This document shows positions 20,701-29,176 of a stretch of 61,049 bases of DNA, piece by piece; positions within the stretch are counted from its first letter, which is position 1, and every line of letters starts with the position of its first letter. Source of the DNA: Sinomicrobium pectinilyticum (GTDB taxonomy: Bacteria; Bacteroidota; Bacteroidia; Flavobacteriales; Flavobacteriaceae). The position numbers and the translations under genes are program-made. The notes under the pieces were generated by a model. That model had not been told where the DNA came from. It ran no database searches and was given only the letters and a program-made list of their open reading frames with translations. Location of the stretch: the NCBI RefSeq assembly GCF_003725735.1, contig NZ_RJTM01000136.1:1-61049 (forward strand), in the 5' to 3' direction.

Positions 20701-20889
20701 AGGACCATCTCCCTGGGATATAATCTACCCGGTGACCTTTGCGCCAAACTCGGTTTGAACAATATGAAAATTTATGCCCAGGCCCTTAATCCCGGTAGTA
20801 TTTATCAATCCCTCGACTGGTATGACTTCGATGTGAACTCGACAATATTCAACCGCAGTTTTGCCGTTGGAATCGATATTGGAATATAA
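17734..20889 (+). CDS. SusC/RagA-type TonB-dependent outer membrane transporter
   Basis: This is the outer membrane channel that imports oligosaccharides with TonB energy. Residues 1-23 are a signal peptide (ending in GHAR). A carboxypeptidase-like beta-sandwich (ITVQGTVTDPSGVPIPGVNVLIKG) spans about 25-105. The SusC signature SSQLDEVVVIGYGTQKKSDVTGA is near 105-127, and the plug domain with TIRIRGNRSLSASNAPLYVVDGVP follows at about 160-190. The remainder is a 22-stranded barrel. Length 1051 aa is typical. The SusD partner starts 38 bp downstream. The divergent gene is GH106, so rhamnogalacturonan oligomers are the probable cargo. The leader carries the AGTACAGGA box and a nested hairpin. Confidence 0.95.
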   Translation: MKNQMKTLLGLVLCMLICTTGHARQITVQGTVTDPSGVPIPGVNVLIKGTYTGTVTDFDGNYEINASAGETLTFSYIGMETVERTIGSSFTIDVVMQESSSQLDEVVVIGYGTQKKSDVTGAIVSVGSEELMTLPVNNAFEALQGKAAGVDITSSQRPGTVGTIRIRGNRSLSASNAPLYVVDGVPLMSPSAIETLNPRDIESIEVLKDASATAIYGSRGANGVIIVSTKQGKPGRFSLNYSGVVTTSDIIDRAPSMSAADFIEFRRWAAYNLDSETYAHPDAPTYENDRIIFDSALDGQTSRDNVLKGWENGSWDPSRVTNTDWTDFVTRTGITTEHNISASGGTEKMNAYGSFGYLNNEGTQRGQSYERYTAKLSAEIKPTDWFTLNASMNITWSEQDYGMSRLGGRSNSVPDAIYGTAKSIYNMAVPYDAQGNLVINPGGESGIYTIMDEWNKSTQLSQTMRALGSFSATFDVGEIAEDLKGLSYKISFGPDFRHWREGVYIDGTSAHRINSDGSPGTNFGRLRNRRDLSWTLDNIISYNRTFADVHNVGLTLLQTASSWNIEESAMSANNIPKESYLWNAFGTIDITNPDNNASMSSGLTERQLSSYMVRVNYGFDDRYLLTFSGRWDGASQLAEGYKWDFFPSAALAWRIKQENFLSDTDWLTDLKLRFGVGTTGNSAVDPYATKGDITQIYLPFNGIGNQVGYTTNEPYYSNNQLSMANPALGWEKTTQYNIGLDFAMFNNRINGSIEAYKSYTRDLLMEVKIPTLTGFPSTFANIGKTNNRGIEVTLNATPIETKGGFAWDTNINAAWQKDEIEELAYGRNDMIDNQWFIGNSIEVEYGYDNEGMWQDTAEDRAEMERWNANGYDFSPGNVRPKDQNGDYEMTTEDRVVLGNSAPRWTIGWNNTFVYKNFELGINTYSRLGYTASLEGQAMTAHSNQMEVDYWTPDNPDAEFQKPILGQATSGSQDDFSGILGFRKASFIKIRTISLGYNLPGDLCAKLGLNNMKIYAQALNPGSIYQSLDWYDFDVNSTIFNRSFAVGIDIGI

Positions 20890-20927
20890 GTAGTGTGAAA
20901 TGGAAACATCTCTAAAAATATACGACA

Positions 20928-23024
20928 ATGAATAGTATTAAAAATATAACGATTTATCTTGTTTTGATCATGGGGTTATCCGTATGCTCCTGTAGCAAGG
21001 ATTTCCTCGATGAAGAATTGAAGACCCAATATTCAACGGACTATTTCGACACTCCCGAAGGGATTGAAGAGCTTACCGTATCTCTTTATGGTAATATTCG
21101 GTGGCATTTCGGTTATGAATGGGCATACGGAATTACCCTGTACGGAACCGATGAATTCACAAACGCCAATGACCTGACCAACGAAATGTGGAACACTTAT
21201 GACAACCGCCTCGGACCGTTGGGTGCCAGTCCGGAAACCGGTGCTGCAAACAAAAATGCCACCTCACCCGCCGCCCTCTGGGACCAGATGTACTACGGTA
21301 TAGCATCAGCCAATACCATAATCGCCAAGGCTCCCGAGGTCATTGAAAACGAACAGACACGCAACCGTTGTCTGGCCCATGCTTACTTTTTACGCGGCTA
21401 TAACTACTATCGTTTAACCGCGCAATATGGCGGTGTCGTACTTCAGACCGAACCTGCTGTCGGAGTAGTCCGCAATTTCGAACGGGCGACGGAAGAGGAG
21501 TGCTGGGAACAGGTAATCTCCGATTTCCGAAATGCCTATGAGCTGTTTGAAGGGGAAGTTTTCACCTATGGCAAAGGAATTACCTGGACTAAAGCCACTG
21601 CCGCCCATTTCCTTGCAAAAGCCTTGCTGTTCCGTTCTTCCGAACGCAATGATTCATGGAACAGCTCCTATAAAGAAACCGATCTTAACGAAGCTATAGA
21701 AGCCTGTTCTTACGCTATTGGTGCCCGTGGAGCGCTGGCCGGTAATTACAGCGACCTTTATGCCAACTGGACAGGTGTCGATTCTGAAGCTGAACAACTC
21801 GATGAAATTTTGATGGCCGCCGGATACAATGCGGACGGGGCTACTAAAGGACGCTTCGGTAACCGTACCTATAACTACTTTAATCCCCAATTCTCCAGCT
21901 TTTCAGGAGGTTGGGTCCAACGTGGTGTATGGATAGGCGGTATGGATTTTCAACGTTGCAGGCCTACCGAATACAGTTATGCCGTTTTTGACCACGTAAA
22001 CGATGCCCGTATGTGGAAGACTTTTAAAACCGTTTACGGTGCGAACAACGTCCCGGAACAGGATTTAGGCGTAGAAACAGGAGATCCGGGAATTGTTATG
22101 ATTCTCAACACCAAGGATGACAATACCTATAACAATTACAATTTCGGGGCATTTGTTCAAAATCCTGATTGGGTAGATACGGAAGGCCGTTTACCCGAAT
22201 GGAAATTGGGTGGCCGTCAAACCCCATCTTCCGGGTCCCTGACCAGTGAAGCAGGACAATGGGTCCCTAATTCACTTGTTTTATATCAAAACGGAGAATA
22301 TGTTGCTCCCCGGTTTAAAAACCAGCCCATTTGTAATTTCTTTGCCGGGATCAATAAAACGGACGATGGTTCCCGTACTGCAGAAAAGGGCGATGCTCAT
22401 CGCGATGTAACCATGGCACGTCTGGCAGAGACCTATCTTATCAGAGCAGAATGCTATGTGCGCCTTAATCAGTACGGCAATGCTATGAATGACATTAACA
22501 TTGTTCGTGAAAGGGCCCAATGGAAAAGCGGAGAGAACAGATCTTACTACAGTGACGGTTCCCAGGCATTTGAAAACAATTCCCTGAATACCGGAAGTGC
22601 AGCAGAGAAATATATCAATTCCAATTTAAACATGAATACCTATTACCTGTCAAATCCGGATATCCCTGTTACAACAGCAGCATCTGACCTAATGTTGACT
22701 TCATTTCCCGATAACCTGCCGGAAGAAGATGAGGCTATCCTGGCCAGGATCGGCGCTTCCGGCAGCTATGACCGTGCATTGAATTTTATCCTGAACGAAC
22801 GTACCCGCGAGTTGCTGGGTGAATGGCAACGCTGGGAAACATTGTCCCGCACAGGGACCTTGATCAAACGGGCACAGGCCTTTAATCCGGAAGCCGTTAA
22901 CATTACTGCCAATAAGCATGAGCTTCGTCCAATACCACAATCGTTCATCGATGGATTGCTAAACGAAGACGGCACCAACTTATCGGATGCGCAAAAGTCC
23001 GCCTGGCAGAATCCGGGCTACTGA
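20928..23024 (+). CDS. SusD/RagB-type surface glycan-binding lipoprotein
   Basis: This is the lid protein that captures glycans over its SusC channel. The N-terminus ends in the lipobox region LSVCSCSKDF, with lipidation likely at C20 or C22. The mature N-terminal SusD-like segment (LDEELKTQYSTDYFDTPEGIEEL) is followed by TPR-like helices, including AHAYFLRGYNYYRLTAQYGGVVL at about 140-165, and the RagB/SusD C-terminal region with LAETYLIRAECYVRLNQYGNAMNDINIVRERA near 500. NERTRELLGEWQRWETLSRTGT close to the C-terminus is a strong family hallmark. At 698 aa it is longer than the usual 500-600, with an insertion around residues 290-440. A strong terminator follows at 23044. Confidence 0.94.
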   Translation: MNSIKNITIYLVLIMGLSVCSCSKDFLDEELKTQYSTDYFDTPEGIEELTVSLYGNIRWHFGYEWAYGITLYGTDEFTNANDLTNEMWNTYDNRLGPLGASPETGAANKNATSPAALWDQMYYGIASANTIIAKAPEVIENEQTRNRCLAHAYFLRGYNYYRLTAQYGGVVLQTEPAVGVVRNFERATEEECWEQVISDFRNAYELFEGEVFTYGKGITWTKATAAHFLAKALLFRSSERNDSWNSSYKETDLNEAIEACSYAIGARGALAGNYSDLYANWTGVDSEAEQLDEILMAAGYNADGATKGRFGNRTYNYFNPQFSSFSGGWVQRGVWIGGMDFQRCRPTEYSYAVFDHVNDARMWKTFKTVYGANNVPEQDLGVETGDPGIVMILNTKDDNTYNNYNFGAFVQNPDWVDTEGRLPEWKLGGRQTPSSGSLTSEAGQWVPNSLVLYQNGEYVAPRFKNQPICNFFAGINKTDDGSRTAEKGDAHRDVTMARLAETYLIRAECYVRLNQYGNAMNDINIVRERAQWKSGENRSYYSDGSQAFENNSLNTGSAAEKYINSNLNMNTYYLSNPDIPVTTAASDLMLTSFPDNLPEEDEAILARIGASGSYDRALNFILNERTRELLGEWQRWETLSRTGTLIKRAQAFNPEAVNITANKHELRPIPQSFIDGLLNEDGTNLSDAQKSAWQNPGY

Positions 23025-23043
23025 TCCGTTATCACAATAATAT

Positions 23044-23083
23044 AAATTCCCCGGGGGAAGGTCCTTCCGGGGAATTTCTTTTT
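23044..23083 (+). terminator. Rho-independent terminator after susD
   Basis: An 11-bp perfect stem (23044-23054 with 23067-23077) is followed by CTTTTT, 20 bp after the susD stop. It separates susCD from GH31, which has its own control region. Confidence 0.8.
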
Positions 23084-23128
23084 CAACGGAACACTTCCGG
23101 ATGATGCCTACATTCACCAAACCAGTAT

Positions 23129-23167
23129 AGTACAGGATGCTCCTCCAGAAAATCCTGCATACATTTG
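23129..23167 (+). promoter_or_regulatory. Putative promoter/box upstream of GH31
   Basis: AGTACAGGA (23129-23137) is followed, 31 bp from its first base, by the perfect -7 element TACATTTG (23160-23167), as at susC. Fifteen bases here (23127-23141) are the exact reverse complement of 17565-17579. A transcript from here would have a leader of about 255 nt. A second -7 candidate TATTTTTG at 23326-23333 could give a shorter one. I see nothing else in the 23084-23429 gap. Confidence 0.6.
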
Positions 23168-23429
23168 GCTTCTTCCTTCGCTTTTTTGCTACAGGAAAAA
23201 AGGAAAGCGGTTATATACACCATTCCGAATGGACTGCCCCCGATGCAGGCATGCAGGGTATGAAGCGAAAGATGTTAACAATCTCATCGCAAACAACGGG
23301 GAATCTGTCCCATAAAGACTAAAATTATTTTTGCAATAAGAGGGTCCCGAAGGAAACCCAACGCGGATATAATGAGTACTTCCGCTTTGTACACCTTCTT
23401 TATCCGATGCCAAACTCTTTAAAAATACA

Positions 23430-25859
23430 ATGACTTCAATGAACAAAGTAATAAGATTCTCCTTCTTTTTTCTCTTTTGTACCGTGATACAGCACTTTTG
23501 TTCTGCTCAGACCGGCATAGGGAATGTGCGCTCCGTAAGACAGGAAGACAATAAAATATTTTTCTCCGGAGCTAATGCCAACGTACAACTGGAATTTTGC
23601 ACGGAAGGTATTGTAAGAATTCGCACCAGTTGGAACGGAGAGTTCGAAGAAAACGAACCCTGGATGGTATCGACATACGACTGGCCCGGGATAAAAATAG
23701 AAACCGCGGATCAAAATGATGAATATGTGATAAAGACAGCGCTTCTTACCTTACATGTACAAAAAAATCCTTTTCAACTCGACATCTATGATAAGAAAGG
23801 GAATATACTGTCTTCTGAAAATATGCCTTCGGGCGGAGGTTTTGCCGAAGGGGAATCCGTGGGTTCTGCCAAAAAGCTATTTCCCGGAGAAAGTTTTTTC
23901 GGTTTCGGCGAACGCATGGACTTCCTGGACCGGAGAGGTAAAAAAGTAAGGCTTAATGTAGGCCGTGGACTTGGCAGGCCTCATATTATAGGTGCCTATA
24001 ACGTACTCGAGGCCAATTATTCGCCCGTGCCTTTTTTTATGAGTACCAGGGGTTATGGAATTTTCTTCCACAATGCCTGGCCCACAACATGGAACATGGG
24101 TTCCGCATCTGATGAAATGTACAGTTTTCAGGCCGAAGGCGGGGAACTGGATTATTATTTTATGTACGGACCGGACTTCCCTTCCATACTCGACAGATAC
24201 ACTTCCATTACGGGGAAATCTCCCTTACTGCCTTATTTCGGACTGGGATTACAGGTAGGCACCTACAGCGGAGGGACCTGGGGGCATGAAGCGCAGACAT
24301 CCGACCAGTATCCTGTAGAACTGGTAAAAAAGTTCCGCGATATGGGAATCCCCATTGATGTGCTCCACCTGGATTCCACCTGGAGAATTTTCGGAAAAAA
24401 CGGTGGTAGCGGCGCTACTACTTTCGAATGGCGGGAAACCTTTAAAAATCCCGAGGCCATGTTTGACAGCCTGTATGCCCAAAACCTGCATATGGTAGGG
24501 CTGCACGTAAGGCCACGGTTCGACAACGGGAATGAACTGGACCTTCTGGACCAGGCCCGTAAAAAAGGTTTTACCTATCCGGAAAACGGTAAGCCCGGAG
24601 AGTTTGTAAATTTCTTCGACGAGAAATCGGTAGACTGGTGGTGGGAGAACGGGGCCATGCGGGTTGCCGGTATCGGGGCCATGTTTTTCAAAACCGACGA
24701 AGGAAGCGCTTTTGGCCGTAAAGCTAACGAAAGTAATAAAACAGGGCCGCAGGGAGAAAACGTTAAAATGCTTCACAATATATTTCCTGTTGCTTATGCC
24801 AAAGCACCTTACGAAAAATTTGCAGAACACAACCAAATGCGGGGTATGAACCATACCCGCGAAGGTTACGCGGGAATACAGCGCTATCCTTTTATCTTCG
24901 CAGGCGACTGGCCAAGCGAATGGCAATACTTTGAACCTGTAATAAAAGCCGGCCTCAATATCGGTCTCTCCGGCGTAGGGTACTGGGCACATTGCTCGGG
25001 AGGTTTCGAACATGAGGCGGACCCGGAACTTTACATCCGATGGACCCAGTTCGGCCTGCTCAGTCCCGTAGCGCACCTGTTCGGCATGGATCACCCTACT
25101 TATAAAGAGCCCTGGAGTTATGGTGAAGAGGCACTGGAAATTTTCCGTAAATACACAAAACTTCGCTACAGCCTGCTCCCCTACCTGTACAGCTATTCAT
25201 ATGAGATGTACACCCGGGGAACTCCGCTTATGCGCGCATTGGTCCTTCACTGCCAGAACGATCCCAATGTTTATAATATTACAGATCAGTACCTGCTGGG
25301 CCGGGACCTGATGATATGTCCCGTAACGACCAAAGGGGCCCGGACCCGTGTTGTTTATCTGCCCGAAGGCAACTGGACCAACTACTGGACAGGAGAAACC
25401 CACAAGGGAAAGCAATACCTCAACGTGGTATGTCCGCTGGACCAGATGCCCATGTTCGTAAGGGAAGGAGCTATTATCCCTTCTCAAAAACCGCCAAATT
25501 ATGTCGGTGAGGAAAGCATAGATACCATTAATCTGGATATTTACCCGGGTGAAAAATCCTCTTTCGGGTTGTATGAAGATGACGGTATAAGTACCGACTA
25601 TCAAAAGGGAAAATATGCCATTACACATATTTCCGCCCAAAAAAATTCCGAAGGGTTTGTTATAGACATCAAAACACCGGAAGGAAAATACAAGGTTGCG
25701 GACCGGTCCTACCAAATAAAAGTGCATACGGACAAAAAACCGGCCTCTGTTGTAATAAACGGGAAAAAGGCTCCGGTACCGTATAATGAGCAAGAAAAAA
25801 TGCTCACCGTTTCACCCGAATCAAAGAGCAACGAGGACATCCGCATCATCATTAACTAA
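23430..25859 (+). CDS. GH31 alpha-glycosidase
   Basis: This is an exported retaining alpha-glycosidase of family GH31 (alpha-glucosidase, xylosidase or galactosidase type). Signal peptide is residues 1-26 (ending in CSAQ); a second ATG three codons in is equally possible. The N-terminal beta-sandwich is followed by the (beta/alpha)8 barrel from about 240. The nucleophile is probably D423 in MFFKTDEGSAFG and the acid/base D493 in FAGDWPSEW. GLSGVGYWAHCSGGF replaces the common GHDIGGF motif: the aspartate of that block is a cysteine here. A C-terminal DUF5110-like beta domain contains DIYPGEKSSFGLYEDDG. Length 809 aa is normal. It sits between susD and the rhamnose mutarotase under the same box motif, so it belongs to the pectin locus, but which linkage it cuts I cannot tell. 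Confidence 0.87.
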   Translation: MTSMNKVIRFSFFFLFCTVIQHFCSAQTGIGNVRSVRQEDNKIFFSGANANVQLEFCTEGIVRIRTSWNGEFEENEPWMVSTYDWPGIKIETADQNDEYVIKTALLTLHVQKNPFQLDIYDKKGNILSSENMPSGGGFAEGESVGSAKKLFPGESFFGFGERMDFLDRRGKKVRLNVGRGLGRPHIIGAYNVLEANYSPVPFFMSTRGYGIFFHNAWPTTWNMGSASDEMYSFQAEGGELDYYFMYGPDFPSILDRYTSITGKSPLLPYFGLGLQVGTYSGGTWGHEAQTSDQYPVELVKKFRDMGIPIDVLHLDSTWRIFGKNGGSGATTFEWRETFKNPEAMFDSLYAQNLHMVGLHVRPRFDNGNELDLLDQARKKGFTYPENGKPGEFVNFFDEKSVDWWWENGAMRVAGIGAMFFKTDEGSAFGRKANESNKTGPQGENVKMLHNIFPVAYAKAPYEKFAEHNQMRGMNHTREGYAGIQRYPFIFAGDWPSEWQYFEPVIKAGLNIGLSGVGYWAHCSGGFEHEADPELYIRWTQFGLLSPVAHLFGMDHPTYKEPWSYGEEALEIFRKYTKLRYSLLPYLYSYSYEMYTRGTPLMRALVLHCQNDPNVYNITDQYLLGRDLMICPVTTKGARTRVVYLPEGNWTNYWTGETHKGKQYLNVVCPLDQMPMFVREGAIIPSQKPPNYVGEESIDTINLDIYPGEKSSFGLYEDDGISTDYQKGKYAITHISAQKNSEGFVIDIKTPEGKYKVADRSYQIKVHTDKKPASVVINGKKAPVPYNEQEKMLTVSPESKSNEDIRIIIN

Positions 25860-25869
25860 CAGACCCACT

Positions 25870-26184
25870 GTGAAAACCATAGCTTTTAAAATGTACCTGA
25901 AAAAAGGTCAGCAACACGAATACAGGAAAAGACACGACGAAATATGGCCCGAACTGCATTCCCTGCTTACGGATTCCGGCATACGGGAATATCACATTTT
26001 TCTCGATGAGGAGAGTGATATTTTATTTGCATTGATGAAAGTTGCGGATAATCATACCGTGGATTCTCTTCCCGATCATCCGTTGATGCGGAAATGGTGG
26101 GACTTCATGGCCGACATTATGGAAACCCGGAAAGATAATGCTCCGGTTACCAAAGACCTGGAGCTGATGTTTGCCATGCCATAG
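25870..26184 (+). CDS. rhaM: L-rhamnose mutarotase
   Basis: This enzyme interconverts alpha and beta anomers of L-rhamnose before isomerisation. I take a GTG start at 25870: it gives 104 aa, the length of Escherichia coli RhaM, and puts Y18 and H22 of EYRKRHDEIWPEL at the same numbers as in that protein. An in-frame ATG at 25786 would add 28 unrelated residues and overlap GH31 by 74 bp. Other family marks are MRKWWDFMADIM at about 76-87 and DNAPVTKDL. It starts 11 bp after the GH31 stop, so the two are co-transcribed. There is no signal peptide, so it is cytoplasmic. It links the extracellular degradation enzymes to rhamnose catabolism, whose other genes are not in the window. Confidence 0.9.
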   Translation: MKTIAFKMYLKKGQQHEYRKRHDEIWPELHSLLTDSGIREYHIFLDEESDILFALMKVADNHTVDSLPDHPLMRKWWDFMADIMETRKDNAPVTKDLELMFAMP

Positions 26185-26433
26185 GGAACAGGTTACCCGG
26201 TACAATAACAAAAGGAATATTTGCGGCTCAGCCCTACGCTATTATTTTATGCGTATTTTTGTCGGTGAAAATTCCCGGCTCCCTACTGATAAAAGGGTTT
26301 CAGGTTAAGAAATTCCCTATCGTTCCGAAAGGGTATATATTACAGCATGTCCAGCAACATTATCCTCCAACAGCATTTAAACGTTTTAATTCGCTTTTTG
26401 TCGAAATAATTATTCCCAGAAAAATGTTTGCTT

Positions 26434-26519
26434 TACATTTGGATCACCATAGCATAAGTAGGTTAAGTTCATGGTAAGATTTGGGGCAAAAAGGTGGAGT
26501 TTAACTCCGCCTTTTTTTT
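26434..26519 (+). ncRNA. Candidate small RNA with own promoter and terminator
   Basis: A perfect -7 element TACATTTG (26434-26441) is followed about 50 bp later by a strong terminator hairpin (26492-26500 with 26504-26512, one G-U pair, loop TTA) and eight T. No open frame of note lies between. The transcript would be about 70 nt. It could instead be the 3-prime end of a long rhaM transcript. No clear -33 TTG is seen. The rest of the 26185-26663 gap shows no gene. Confidence 0.4.
26492..26519 (+). terminator. Rho-independent terminator
   Basis: A nine-pair stem with a 3-nt loop and a run of T. It lies 308 bp after the rhaM stop, and 145 bp before the M3 peptidase start. Confidence 0.8.
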
Positions 26520-26634
26520 ATGCATTACTATCTCCCGAAATTTTCCGTTTTCAAAACAGCTACGTTTCCTGGCACTTCGTTTTTTTACCGACAGGTTCAC
26601 AACAGCATATGAATATTTATTACGGAAACTTTTC

Positions 26635-26642
26635 TAATTTTG
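26635..26642 (+). promoter_or_regulatory. -7 element for the M3 peptidase gene
   Basis: TAATTTTG matches TAnnTTTG. It would start transcription about 15 nt before the ATG at 26664 and downstream of the alternative ATG at 26640, so it decides the start. Confidence 0.5.
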
Positions 26643-26663
26643 GGTTCACTTAAACATCATGCG

Positions 26664-28790
26664 ATGAAAACCAAAAACATTACGCTTTTGTCTGTTCTTT
26701 TACTAGCGTTTTTTGGCTGTAAGGAGAAAAATGAGGCAACTGTATCAAAAAAATTTACTGCCGAAAATATGAAGAACAACCCGCTTGTACAGGAAAGCAG
26801 CCTTCCGTATGCTGCTCCCGATTTTTCAAAGATCAAAAATGACGATTTCAAACCGGCCCTGGAATATGCCTTACAGGCAGAAACGGAAGCTATCCGCAAA
26901 ATTGCCGATAATGAGGAGGCTCCCACCTTTGAGAATACCCTGGTAGCCATGGAAAGAGCACACGAACCGCTCGACCGTGTGAGCAATGTGTTCCATTCAC
27001 TGACAGGTGCGCATACTAACGATGTGCTGAAAAAACTGGATGCCGAAATGTCCCCGAAATTCGCAGAACACCGGGATAATATATTACTGAACCCCAAACT
27101 TTTTCAACGTATTAAAACCTTATACGACCAGCGCAATGACCTGGGTCTGAAAAAAGAAGACATCAAATTAATAGAAGTAAGATATCAGAAATTCGTAAAA
27201 GCAGGGGCAAATCTGTCCGATGCTGATAAAACAAAGCTCAGGGAAATCAATACAAAACTCGCTTCCCTCGAAAATAAATTCAGCCAAACCCTTCAGGAGG
27301 CCAACAATAAGGCCGCGTTGATCATTAAAGATTCCACCAAACTGGCCGGGCTATCGGTCGGGGAGATCAGTTCGCTGAAAGCGGAAGGAAAGGAAGAATG
27401 GAAAATTCCCATTCTGAATACAACCCAGCAACCCCTCACCCAGTCACTCACCGACCGGGAAACGCGTGAGGAACTCTTTAATAAAAGCTGGAACCGGACC
27501 GATGGCGGCGCGTATTCCACTCTGGAGATCATCCGGGAAATTGTGGCCCTCCGCATACGGAAAGCAAAACTGCTCGGTTTTTCCGATTACGCATCCTGGA
27601 ACCTTCAGGACACTATGGTAAAAAATACACAAACAGTAGGCGGGTTCTTTGCAGAACTTGTTCCCCCTACCGTAGCGAGGGTAAATGAAGAAGCACTTGA
27701 AATCCAAAAAATGATCGATTCGGAAGGAGGGTCGTTTTCGTTACAACCGTGGGACTGGAATTTTTATGCGGAAAAGGTCCGGAAAGCAAAGTACGACCTG
27801 GATGAAAACCAGATAAAACCTTATTTCGAATTAAAAACGGTTCTGGAAAAAGGGGTGTTTTTTGCCGCTACCAGGCTTTACGGTATTACTTTTAAGCAAA
27901 GGACGGACATTCCTGTCTATCACCCGGATGTTCTGGTTTACGAGCTATTCGAAGAAGACGGTTCCCCCCTGGGATTGTTTTACGGGGATTTCTTTGCCCG
28001 CGAAAGCAAACGCGGCGGAGCCTGGATGAGTAATTTTGTAACCCAGTCGCATTTGCTGAACAAAAAGCCGGTGATCTATAATGTATGTAACTTTACGAAG
28101 CCTGCTGCCGGGGAACCTGCTCTTTTAACTTATGATGAAGTCACTACCGTATTTCATGAATTCGGGCATGCCCTGCACGGCTTTTTTGCCAACCAGCAAT
28201 ATCCTTCCATTTCCGGGACATCTGTTGCGAGGGATTTTGTGGAATATCCTTCACAGGCCAATGAACATTGGGCCTTATTCCCGGAAGTACTTAAAAATTA
28301 TGCGGTTCACTACAAAACGGGAGAACAGATCCCGGAAAACCTGATCGAAAAGATCAAAAAGGCTTCTACCTTTAACCAGGGATTTGCGTTCGGGGAAGTG
28401 CTGGCAGCAGCCAATATGGACTTTAATTTCCATACGCTGAAAGAAACGGAAGATAAGTTCGACGTAAATGCCTTCGAAAAAGATTCTCTGGAAAAAGACA
28501 GCCTGTGGATGCAAAATGTTCCTCCAAGGTACCGCGCCACTTATTTTAACCATGTATTCGGCGGTGGTTATGCGGCGAGTTATTATGCTTATTTATGGAC
28601 GGAAATGCTGGCATTGGATACGGGAAAATGGTTTGACGAGAACGGGGGCCTCACCCGCGAGAACGGGCAACGCTACCGCGACATGATCCTTTCCAGAGGA
28701 AATACACTTGACTATAAAGAAGCCTATAAAGCCTTCCGGGGGAAGAATCCCGGAGTGGACGCTATTCTGGAAGAAAGAGGACTGAACTGA
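26664..28790 (+). CDS. M3-family zinc peptidase lipoprotein (peptidyl-dipeptidase Dcp type)
   Basis: This is a zinc metallopeptidase of the M3 (thimet/Dcp) family that trims peptides, here probably in the periplasm on a lipid anchor. The chosen start yields MKTKNITLLSVLLLAFFGCKE, a lipoprotein signal with lipidation at C18; the alternative ATG eight codons upstream precedes the -7 element. The zinc motif is VFHEFGHALHGFF (H498, E499, H502) and the typical GTSVARDFVEYPSQ and YYAYLWTEMLALD segments follow. Length about 708 aa is normal. It stands alone between the candidate small RNA and a broken AraC gene. Confidence in the family is high; a specific physiological role cannot be read. Confidence 0.92.
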   Translation: MKTKNITLLSVLLLAFFGCKEKNEATVSKKFTAENMKNNPLVQESSLPYAAPDFSKIKNDDFKPALEYALQAETEAIRKIADNEEAPTFENTLVAMERAHEPLDRVSNVFHSLTGAHTNDVLKKLDAEMSPKFAEHRDNILLNPKLFQRIKTLYDQRNDLGLKKEDIKLIEVRYQKFVKAGANLSDADKTKLREINTKLASLENKFSQTLQEANNKAALIIKDSTKLAGLSVGEISSLKAEGKEEWKIPILNTTQQPLTQSLTDRETREELFNKSWNRTDGGAYSTLEIIREIVALRIRKAKLLGFSDYASWNLQDTMVKNTQTVGGFFAELVPPTVARVNEEALEIQKMIDSEGGSFSLQPWDWNFYAEKVRKAKYDLDENQIKPYFELKTVLEKGVFFAATRLYGITFKQRTDIPVYHPDVLVYELFEEDGSPLGLFYGDFFARESKRGGAWMSNFVTQSHLLNKKPVIYNVCNFTKPAAGEPALLTYDEVTTVFHEFGHALHGFFANQQYPSISGTSVARDFVEYPSQANEHWALFPEVLKNYAVHYKTGEQIPENLIEKIKKASTFNQGFAFGEVLAAANMDFNFHTLKETEDKFDVNAFEKDSLEKDSLWMQNVPPRYRATYFNHVFGGGYAASYYAYLWTEMLALDTGKWFDENGGLTRENGQRYRDMILSRGNTLDYKEAYKAFRGKNPGVDAILEERGLN

Positions 28791-29176
28791 TATATTTTAC
28801 TCATGCCATAGGGGCAACCGGGTAAAAACAATACTATTAATAATTCCGAACGGAACCGTGATCGCGGGGAACAGATACCCCATATTGCGGTTCTTTTTGT
28901 TTGCGAAACAAGTTTATCAGGAAAAACCAATATCTGCCGGAGATGTTTCCATAAAAGAGATCGGAAACCACCTGGGTTTCCTGGAAGCTTCGCACTTCAG
29001 CAATTACTTTAAAAAACATTCCGGCAAGAGCCCTGCTGCTTACCGGAAGTCCTTTATCCGTTAATCACCGCTGTTTCCGGTGGTGAGGCCCCGGTCACTT
29101 GTTTAATGTATTTCCGGAATTTCACCCCAACGGACAGCCTGTCGTACTCCTGACCAAAAATCCGGCTACAGGGATA
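28791..29176. other. Gap holding a broken AraC gene
   Basis: This interval between the M3 peptidase and the NRPS-like gene holds only the AraC remnant at 28858-29064 and no clear terminator for either neighbour. Confidence 0.5.
28858..29064 (+). pseudogene. AraC-family regulator remnant (C-terminal HTH only)
   Basis: The 68-residue frame ends in SIKEIGNHLGFLEASHFSNYFKKHSGKSPAAYRKSF, the second helix-turn-helix and signature of AraC/XylS regulators. A functional protein would have about 280 residues with a first HTH and a ligand domain, neither of which is present. The first 20 residues do not look like AraC. It lies 68 bp after the M3 peptidase stop, convergent with the NRPS-like gene. Probably a decayed regulator. 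Confidence 0.7.

Noticed and set aside
24249-25094. Minus-strand open frame of 281 aa
   Set aside because: Antisense to the GH31 catalytic barrel; no recognisable motif.
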